Source: Heligmosomoides polygyrus polygyrus (taxonomy: Eukaryota; Nematoda; Chromadorea; Rhabditida; Heligmosomidae). From it: a stretch of 64,000 nucleotides of DNA. Each line of letters opens with the position of its first letter. Positions within the stretch are counted from its first letter, which is position 1. The DNA lies in NCBI GenBank assembly GCA_947396885.1, contig OX377203.1, positions 28,709,253 to 28,773,252 on the forward strand. Direction: 5' to 3'. The notes under the pieces are model-generated. The model searched no databases. It saw only the letters and a list, made by a program, of their open reading frames with translations, and was not told the origin of the DNA. Positions 48,282 to 57,800 of this stretch are shown piece after piece. Made by a program: the position numbers and the translations under genes.

Positions 48282-49189
48282 GGGGGGGGGGCCAAAAGTA
48301 ATGAGACAAAATGAAAAAAAATCTTTATCTCCTTATAACTCAATTACAATTCAACGATGCTGAGGAGTGTATTTGCCATTAAGGGCAAGGACCTTGCTGC
48401 TATCGCTCAGCCAACTTCCTGATCCCATCCTTCCAGAACTGCTTGAGCCTGGTGTTGATCAACAGCTCGATATGGTTGTCAAGGACTGCTTGGATTCTTG
48501 TGTCCCTTCCCAACAGGAAGTCCTGTAGGCTCAAGTAGTAGTGGTAGTTGCATGGACAGATGTCCAACGAATACGGTGGGTGAGGCATGTGAACGTAGCC
48601 CAGCTGGCCAAGCTTATCCGTGATTACTTGTTCCCGATGGGGTGCGGCGTTGTCGAAGAGGAGAACCTTCTTGAAGCGCTGCGAATGAATAAGAGCGAGT
48701 CGCCGGCCCATCTCCTCTATTTCGTTCACCATGGCCTTGGAGTTCATCGCGGTGCTCTTGGGAAACAGCCTCCGGTAAACAGGTCCATGGGCGCAGACCC
48801 AAAAGCTCCAAAGATGCTTCTCGCCGTGAACATCTCGCCGAACGAAGGTCGGTAACAATTCACCAGGCCTCACCCAGACTCGCTGCTTGGCAGGGTTAAG
48901 GTAGAAGACGTACTTCTCATTTTGCGTGAATATTGAGCCCAGGCTGCTCGGGGTTGAGAATTGGGGGAGATTTGCGCGACACAGGTCGAGTCGTCAGACT
49001 GGGGTTTCGGCATGGGACAGGCTGGGGTTTTTGGCATGCTTCTGGAAAGGGCGGAAGTGGTAGCTTTTCAGATGCGCTTCAGTAAGTAGCATACAAACAT
49101 ACAAATACGATAAGCACGAAACCAGACTCCAGCCACGAGATATATGGACACGGCATGGGGTGTCTCATTACTTTTGGCCCCCCCCCCCC
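48282..49189 (-). mobile_element. mariner-family element, inactive, copy 2 of the GGGGGCAAAAGTA type
   Basis: TA flanks (48280-48281, 49190-49191) inside a tandem array. Ends are poly-G plus CCAAAAGTAATGAGAC on both sides. The minus-strand frame 48400-48873 is a continuous 157-codon transposase part with FDNAAPHRE and CPCNYHY, so the third catalytic Asp is Asn. The first is also Asn (TQNEKYVFY, about 48915). It is dead through substitutions rather than frameshift in this part. Confidence 0.85.
48400..48873 (-). pseudogene. mariner transposase fragment with lost catalytic residues
   Basis: 157 codons collinear with the copy at 42284-42745 but unshifted. LDICPCNYHYYLSL has Asn where copy 1 has the third catalytic Asp. 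The upstream box reads QNEKYV instead of PDEKYV. Confidence 0.85.
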
Positions 49190-49679
49190 TAATATTCGAA
49201 TAACGAATATTTTCGAATTTTTGGCCTCATCGAATATTCGAATAATGAATATATTCGAATTTTGGACCTCACCGAATATTCGAATATTCGAATTTATTCG
49301 AATATTCATTCGAAATTATTCGATTCGGTCCGAAGTATACTATGTACAGCCACCGGAATCAGAAATACCTCGAGAATGCTGATTTTGGCCGAAGGAAATC
49401 AAGTTTCTTTGCAAGAGGACTATACTGTATTAAATTCAGCAAAACAGAGGAAGGAAAACCTGGAAGATTAGAAAATCCTCCCTCATGCGATTTGTTGCAG
49501 CCTTAAGAGAATTGCTGCTACAAACATGAAATTTTTTACCTCGTGCAGCCCGATATGGCACGAAGAGCTGCTTCACATGGTAACCGTCTCCCTCCCTTGT
49601 CATTTTTTCGGTTACCAATTATCTATTCTACTGTACACATATCGATTAAGATGCGAACCACCTTATTGTGGCAACGTAT

Positions 49680-50898
49680 AGACGGCTTTGAAGAAGATGA
49701 GGCCAGACAAAGCGACTGGGCCCGACAACGTGGCAGCAGAACTGTGGAAGTCGAAGTTTTGGTACCCTGCTGGTTGGATGGCGAAGTTCTTTAATCAGGC
49801 TGTGGCGGAGAAAAAAGAGCCTGAGTGTTGGCGTCAAAGTACGATGGTTCCGATTTGGAAGAAGAAGGGCAGTCCTGCAGACTGCTCCAATTACCGTCCA
49901 ATTCGTTTGCTTTCGCACAGCATGAAGATCTTTGAGCGAATTGTCGACGGACGAATTCGTGACATCGTCCAGCTTTCCAGCAACCAGTGCGGCTTCATGG
50001 CTGGCTGCGGCACCATTGATGCCATACACGCCGCCCGCCTCCTGATAGAGAAGCATCGCGAGGAACAGAAGGCAGTGCATATCGCCTTCCTCGACTTGGA
50101 GAAGGCCTTTGACCGCGTACCGCGTGAAGTGATATGGTACGCCCTGCGTCAACATGGAGTTCCTGAAGAGCTCATAGAGTGGGTGCGAATTCTCTACTCT
50201 TGTCCAAAGAGTCGAGTTCAAGCTGCAGCTGGGATCTCGATGGAGTTTCCCATCTCTGTCGAGTACACCAGGGTTAGGCGCATTCTCCACTCCTCTTTGT
50301 TGTCGTCATGGATGCCATCACACGAGATCTTCAAAAGCCCATCTCCTGGACGTTGCTTTATACCGATGACCGACCGATAAAGGTGAACTCGAGTGAGAGG
50401 TGCAAGCTTGGTGTGATCGCTTGGAGCGGTTTGGACTCAAATTGAACGTGAAGAAGACCGAATATCTAACGACGGACGTTACTGAGTCCAGCTCCACCAA
50501 GGTTAACCGCATCGAGCTCCCACACACTTCGATCATTAAGTACCTGGGATCAGCAGTCACTTGTGACGGCAAACTGATGATTGAAGTGAATTCACGCGTG
50601 AGTGCAGCTTGGTCCAAGTGGCGCTCGTTGACTGGCGTGCTCTGCGATAGGAAGATATCGGAGCGCTTGAAGACGAAGATATACAGAGCAGTCGTCCGGC
50701 CAGTACCGATGTACGGCGCTGAGTGTTGGCCTGCGACCAAGGAAGTTGAGCATCAGCGTCATGTAGACGAAGATGCTGCGCTAGACGGCTGGAGTCACGC
50801 GCATGGACCGCATTCGAAACGATGCCATTCGGCAGAAGTTCGGTGTCGCGCCGATAGCCGACAAGATGCAAGATAGGCCTCAACTTCGAGGTAATAGG
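49680..50898 (+). mobile_element. RTE-type retrotransposon fragment, internally deleted
   Basis: Frame 49688-50380 carries the reverse-transcriptase fingers and palm: DKATGPDNVAAELWKSKF, NYRPIRLLSHSMKIFERIV, HIAFLDLEKAFDRVPREV. The active-site box reads LLYTDD near 50320-50345, followed by a deletion and frameshift. It resumes at 50400-50876 with WCDRLERFGLKLNVKKTEY and KIYRAVVRPVPMYGAECW, homologous to 41205-41768. A further deletion near 50872 joins DKM directly to IGLNFEV. No endonuclease domain; inactive. Confidence 0.9.
49688..50380 (+). pseudogene. RTE reverse transcriptase, palm region, broken
   Basis: 230 codons. Visible motifs: the first catalytic Asp in FLDLEKAFDRVP and a YTDD box at the end, where the frame runs into deleted sequence. 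Motif order and spacing are of the non-LTR type. Confidence 0.85.
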
Positions 50899-50899
50899 A

Positions 50900-51056
50900 A
50901 TTCGGCGCTTTATCCTTCTCAGATAAGTCTGGTACCAATTCACCGAACCCGGAGAGATGAGAGGCTTGGTTGGTCTGGGTGGTAAATGCGAACCAGGAAC
51001 TGGTATCGGGTGCACGCGACAGCCGGCACCTCCTCCGACTGCGCTGCACGCGCCTC
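50900..51056 (-). repeat. SINE head half fused to RTE fragment
   Basis: Only the A/B-box half is present (CGCTTTATCCTTCTCAGATA to CTGCGCTGCACGCGCC). The tail half is replaced by the RTE copy, joined at about 50899. Confidence 0.8.
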
Positions 51057-51059
51057 CTA

Positions 51060-51820
51060 ATCTCTTATTTAATATTCCAAATTTTTTCTTTTTCTGATTC
51101 AAATCTTCAACCAATGCTTTTTGTTAATTAATAAAAATGTTACATTTGATCAAAATGTATTGTAAAATGCAGTGCATTTCGATTCCGGTTGAAATGAATC
51201 GTAAAATGTAATGTACTTCGGTTTCGGTTAAAATGTTACATTTGAACCATGAACATCGCATTTAATTATTGGTGCAAATAAATGTTAAAATTTCAGAGAA
51301 AATTGTTCTCAGCTTAGCTTAGGCAAAAAATTACATTAATCATCTCGGACTGTCTGGAATTAATATGGAAAACGCTTGTTTTGATTTAGAAGCGTGTTCA
51401 TAAGTGTCCAATTTGGTTTGAAAAAGGTCGCATTTCATTTGGAAAGTATCAAATTTGACGCGAAAACTCTTTGGGATATGATGGAATGCTGTACTTTTTT
51501 AAGAAAACCCTTTAAAGCACTGGAGGACGTCGAAGCTGAGTGTCATAGTTTTTGGCTTCTAGAGATTGACAAGGCTTGATGTTGGGCAGGAATCGAACGA
51601 CGCGAAGACGGGATCGAGCCGTTTAAGATGATGCACTTCGAACCGCAGAGCCATGTTTTTTCTTATGTTTTCGTTCACCATTGAGAACGCAACATTTGAC
51701 TCCACAGTATTCTTATCCATGTCTGCTACGAACGCTCGTGAATGGAGAACTGTTCATGCAAATGTCGTTGAACGGCACGTTCGAATGACTTTTATTGCTA
51801 AAGATTTATCTAAGATCGCG
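51060..51820. other. Intergenic, AT-rich
   Basis: Variants of AAAATGTTACATTTGA recur at 51134-51290. No gene recognised before the GIPC 3' end. Confidence 0.4.
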
Positions 51821-51821
51821 C

Positions 51822-51827
51822 TTTATT
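51822..51827 (-). terminator. Poly(A) signal of the GIPC gene
   Basis: AATAAA on the minus strand, 25 bp after the stop codon at 51854-51852; a normal nematode spacing for a short 3' UTR. Confidence 0.65.
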
Positions 51828-51851
51828 GTAAGTTGTTAGTGTAGTGTTTCA

Positions 51852-54800
51852 TCAGAATAGTGGCAGTAAGAACTGCTCTTCGTCGTCGGCGTCGTCGATG
51901 GGCTGTTGAGGTGCTCCGCTTTTCTTCGTCTTCTTCTCTTCATTCGCCTTCGACTGCATTCGTCGCCAGTCGCCGATCACTCCCCACATGTCGAATACCA
52001 GCTCTTCCGGGAAATCAAACACGGACAGCTCGGACTGCAACACGTAAACATTGGAATTTACTGATCTCAATTTCCTAGCCCGGCGTGAGATTGTGCTTAT
52101 GTATGTACAGCTCCAAGAAAAAACAAGAAAGGGCTAACAGACAACGTGCAGCGCGAATTAGGTAAAGCTCTGGTGCACAGAAGAGGATTTTTTATCCCTA
52201 GCCAATCAAAGCCAGGAAGCTCGCATCCGATTAGACAAGATCAGGCTTAGAATCACACAGTATTAGGGTTTAAATTTCTGTTTCTGCCTATTAACACACA
52301 CAACATCAGTGTCTTCTCTCAAAAGAGCTTGCTTTAATGTACACCAAACAAACTTTTCGTTCGCTACCTCCCAGAGTTAGCCGACAACCAGAAGCGAATC
52401 TCCAGACTTCCTACTAGTTGTCGACCAACTCTTCGTGGTAGTCGCCACTCGCCAGTCTGCCTCCGAAGACGTCGACAGGGTCGAAACGTCAGGGCGTGAT
52501 GAAAAAGTCCACCTACAAACCTCGCTGGCAAAGAGCACTTGTACAAAAACACAACCCTGGACGACGCTGCAAAGAGTAGGTAAGTGCAAAGACCAACGGT
52601 AGCAGGCAAACCTGACCCCACAAAGATTTCGAGGAAGCTTGCACTTTCAAAGGTGGCACAATTACTCTTATCAGGTCTGCAAAACGGGAGGAGTCCACCT
52701 TGTTGGCAATGAATCGAGCGCTGTCGCTCCAGACGAGCTGTGGACCACTCTAATGGGGCAATACCTAGTCTCAAACAATATGGCCGAATTTTCATCTCTT
52801 TTCCATCCATTTTCCTCGCGCTTTCCAGGGCAGATTTTTCATCACATGATGTACCTGGTATTCATGTAGCAACTAATCACTCAAGCTTCAGGAATGGCAA
52901 GGATCGCTGCAGGACACATATTGGAGCGAAAATCGTGTAAAGAGGACCACCTTTAGACTGCCCATTAGACTAACTGATTACTGATTGCCTGTAATTGAAT
53001 TTTGTCATATGAGAATGTACTATAACTGGAAAAGGTAGGAAGGGAAGAAGGAGGAAGGAGCCTTCTGCAGGACACTAATGCTGATCAGGGATGGCTTCGG
53101 CTGAACGCGTTCGAGATATATATTCGAGCCGCACTTGTTCCTTTCAGGCGCCTACTCCTACAGTACCGGACATGTCTTTTGGTCATTGGCCGAAAAAGCC
53201 GCGCCGGCCAACATAGGCCGCTTTGGAGCGTTCCAAAGCGGCCTTTTTGAATAACTTCTTTAGAAATCAAATACTTGTGAAAATAAACATATATTTGAAC
53301 TCAGCAGCTCAAGCTCTATCTTTTACTATATAAATCTCAGTAGAGTTGAACAATGCATATAGGCCCGACAGAATCAATCGAATGGGCGCGAAACCTTGTA
53401 GAGCGAGCGTATGGGGAGTTTTATCGGAAATTTCCAGTCGTCCTAATCAGAAATTGCTCTAAAACTATCCGGCGAGCCTTTGGAGTGCGCCGTGCACAAT
53501 GCATACAGAATCTGACCTACCAATCGAGTGGGCACGACAACTTGTAGAGCGAGTGTTTGGGGAGTTTTATTGGAAAGTTCCAGTCGTCCTAATCAGAAAT
53601 TGCTCTAAAACTATCCGGCGAGCCTTTGGAGTGCGCCGTGCACAATGCATACAGAATCGGACCTACCAATCGAGTTATGATTAGGTAAAGTTACAGGGGC
53701 GCGAATTTGCAGGTTAGCCTTGTGTTACACGATTTTTTCGGAATTCAGAGACGACCTCTGCAGAAAGACGCGGAGACCTAACGGCCTACAAACGCGTAGG
53801 CGAGCAGTACAATTAATGTACTTTATGATGACTTGCTCAGAACTCCCTAGTTTCCTGAAGTGCCTTAGCCCCATCTGCCAATTTAGAGTGGCGGAAGATA
53901 GCGGTTAGCGTTTCTTGAGTTCTTGCACGCCCAGATTTTAGTTTTCGACACTCGCAATGGTACTGCTCTGTTCAGCGTGAAAAGCGCTATCGAATGGTGT
54001 CAATTTCGGCCGATTTTGAAAACATCGATTTTTCGACAATTTCGCATCGAGGACGAGACCGCTCCAGGCAGTCGCAGACGGACGATGACGTCATCGAAAA
54101 TCGATGTTTTCGAAATTGGCCAAGCTTAATACCATTTGATAGAACTTTTCCTGCTGATTTCAACGGTGTTACTAGCAGTATCGAGAACTGTGATCTGGGC
54201 GAATAAAAGCGCGGAGCACATCGGCTCTCGTCTTGCCAAATAGGACGCAAGGGCGTATTCGGAGCGCAGTAACTCTGTCGAGATCCAATCGATCTGGCTG
54301 CAACGCGTTGATTTTGTAGCCAGTAAAACGTTCTAATAGCATGCTAAAGAACATCGATATAGCTTGTGAGTGGACGAAGTAACAGCGGCGCGAATATGCA
54401 GGTGAGGCTTGCGTGACGCATTTTTTCCGATTTCGGTGGACCACTGTGAGAAGACGCGGCGAGCTAACGGCCTCAAAAAGCGTATGCCAACAGAGCGCTC
54501 AAGGTACTTTACGATGACGTGCTCAGAACTTCTCAGCTGCCTAAACTGCCTTAGCCCCATCTGCCGTTTTAGGGCGGCGGTTGAAGTTTCCTGCCCTCTT
54601 ACTTGCCCATATTTGGGTTACCGACACTCACGGTAACACCGTTTTGTTTATAACGAAAAGCTCTATCGAATGGTTTCACTCTCGACAATTTCAAAAAAAA
54701 ATCAATTTTTTTGACAATATCGAGGACGTGGGCGCCCTAGACAGAGCTGCGCGGGCAATGACGTCATCGAAAACCGGTATTTTCGAAATTGGCCAAATTT

Positions 54801-57800
54801 CGTCGTGCAAACTTCGTCCAAAATCGTCTAGGGGTTATTTGGGGCGCTGATTAGGAATCCGACGTTCGTTTCTGAAAAATCCGTCGACTTCAGCAGGTTG
54901 CTTCCCGTTTGAGGGTTGTCGGGTCAGGATCACCGATCACCCTCAGTTATCGATATAAGCGGTCTAGTGCCGTAATCGTCCAAATGTACTTCGGCATCGT
55001 GTTCGGCACCCCGAATAGGTCCCTGACCCTACACGAATTTTGAGCAAAATCTGTGATCCTGGCCCGACGACCCTCAAACGGGAAGTAAGCTGCTGAAGTC
55101 GACGGAATTTTCAAAAACGGACGTCGGATTCCTAATCAGCGCCCCAAATAACCCCTAGACTATTTTGGACGAAGGTTGCACGATGGAATTTGGCCAATTT
55201 CGAAAATACCGGTTTTCGATGACGTCATCGCCCGCGCAGCTCTGCCTAGGGCGCCCACGTCCTCGATATTGTCTAAAAAATCAATTTTTTTTGAAATTGG
55301 TCGAGAGTGACAACATTCAATAGAGCTTGTCGTTATGAACAAAACGGTGTTACCGTGAGTGTCGGAAACCCAAATATGGGCAAGTAAGAGGGCAGGAAAC
55401 TTCAACCGCCGCCCTAAAACGGCAGATGGGGCTAAGGCAGTTTAGGCAGCTGAGAAGTTCTGAGCCCGTCACCGTAAATTACCTTGAGCGCTCTGTTCGC
55501 ATACGCGTTTTGAGGCCGTTAGCTCGCCGCGTCTTCTCGCAGTGGTCCACCGAAATCGGAAAAAAATACGTCACGCAAGCCTCACCTGCATATTCGCTCC
55601 GCTGCTACTTTGTCCATTCACAAGCTATATCGGTGTTGTTTAGAATACTACTAGAACGTTTCACTGGCTACAAAATCGACGCGTTGCAGCCAGATCGATT
55701 CGATCTCGACAGAGTTACTGCGCTCCCAACACGCCCTTGCGTCCTATTTGGCAAGACGAGGGTCGATGTTCTCCGCGCTGTTATTCGCCCAGATCACAGT
55801 TCTCGATACTCATAGTAACACCGTTGAAATCAGCAGGAAACGTTCTATCGAATGGTATCAAGCTTGGCCAATTTCGAAAACATCGATTTTCGATGACGTC
55901 ATCGTCCGTCTGCGACGGCCTGGAGCGGTCTCGTCCTCGATGCGAAATTGCCGAAAAATCGATGTTTCCAGAATCGGCCGAAATTGATACCATTCGATAG
56001 CGCTTTTCACGCTGAACAAAGCAGTACCATTGCGAGTGTCGAAAACTAAAATCTGAGCGTGCAAGAACTCAAGAAACGCTATCCGCTATCTTCCGCCACT
56101 CTAAACTGGCAGATGGGGCTAACGCACTTCAGGAAACTAGGGAGTTCTGAGAAAGTCATCATAAAGTACATTAATTGTACTGCTTGCTTACTCGTTTGTA
56201 GGCCGTTAGGTCTCCGCGTCTTCCTGCAGAGGTCGTTTGAATTCCGAAAAAATCGTGTAACACAAGGCTAACCTGCATATTCGCGCCCCTGTAACTTTAC
56301 CTAATCATAAGCTACACCATTCTACGTTAGCTTACTACTACAACGTTTCACTGCCTACAAGACCCACGAGCTGCAGCCGAAACGATTCGGACATGACAGA
56401 GTTATTGCGCTCCGAACACGGCCGCGTGTGCAATTTGCAAGCAGTGGCTCCCACTCGATTGATAGGTTCGATGACGTATGCATTGTTCACGGCGCACTCC
56501 AAAGGCTCGCCGGATAGTTTTAGAACAATTTCTGATTAGGACGACTGGAAATTTTCAATAAAACTCCCCAAACACTCGCTCTACAAGCTTTCGCGCGCAT
56601 TCGATCGGTAGGTCCGATTCTATATGCATTGCTCACGGCACACTCCAAAGGCAAGCTGGACAGTCTTAGAACAATTCCTCAGTAAGACGGCTGGGAATTT
56701 CGAAAAAAAATCCCTAAACACCCACTCTACAAGCTGTCACGCCCACTCGATTGATTCTGTCGGGCCTATATGCATTGTTCAACTCTACTGAGATTTATAT
56801 ACCAAAAGATAGAGCTTGAGCTGCTGAGTTCAAATATATGTTTAATTTCACAAGTGTTTGATTTCTGAAGAAGTTATTCAAAAAGGCCTATGTTGGCCGG
56901 CGCGGCTTTTTCGGCCAATGACCAAAAGACATGTCCGGTACTGTACGTAGCCGTCTATTCAGCATGTTTGGACCAGAGGAAACTGGAACCGCGTCAATTA
57001 CGATAAAATACCTCCTAATTGAAATATGGGAACTCCCCAGCAATCCAAAACCATATCATTCTGCACAAGGTGGGGACTGTCAAAAAGTTAAGAGTTGAGA
57101 AAGGAGGAAAAAAGGGCAGGAGAGAATTTCAACACGTCCAAGAACGTGCGTGGTGCAGTCGGAGGAGTTTTGAATCGATTCATGATTCAAACTTCGGATA
57201 TGGTCCAAGCTAACCATGCGTTAAATCCCTCCGGGGCGAATTAGTATCAGGCCCGCTAGGAAGAATAAAGCACTTCTTGTCCTTTCGTCAATGTAGTTTA
57301 TTGCACAAGCCAAACAAATATCCAAATCCTCTCCAAGAGAAGTAGAATACGTGGCGCACCTCACAAATTTATCATCAACACTTGTCTCTATTTTTTTTTA
57401 CTACCCCTATAGCGTATTTAAGCCATGTTCTTGTTATCAATTGAAAGGTTGTAGAGGGTAGTCCTCCAGCAATGTAGATATCATTTGGGTGCAATCTTGT
57501 GGTTAGCTTCGAAGATCATAATGCGGTTTGTTCTCGACCTACTCTGAATTTTTTCAAGAGCCCAGATCATCACTGAATGCTAACGCCAATAACAACAGCA
57601 AACAAGGGAAATTTCATGTGACTGCGTGATCCGTGTTGATGTATGTGCTAAATAGTTTAGGGTAAGGTACGATGTTTCTGTTGAGGGTGTGCCAGAAATT
57701 GTACTTCACCTGAATATCGTAACAGTGATGCGCATTTGGCCTTTACACCCATCTGTCGAGAACGGGTTAATGCTTCATAGCGTGGGACTTGAACCAAGAG

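Larger units (their letters stand above)
48195..49341. repeat. 42-bp-type tandem array split by a mariner
   Basis: ATTCGAATATATTCGAATTT units at 48195-48279 resume at 49192-49341 and end with the same ATTATTCGATTCGGTCCGAA as the array at 45.5 kb. The interruption is the mariner at 48282-49189. Confidence 0.85.

Noticed and set aside
51590..51660. Possible tRNA gene (GTTCGATTCC on the minus strand)
   Set aside because: The T-arm and acceptor stems do not pair.
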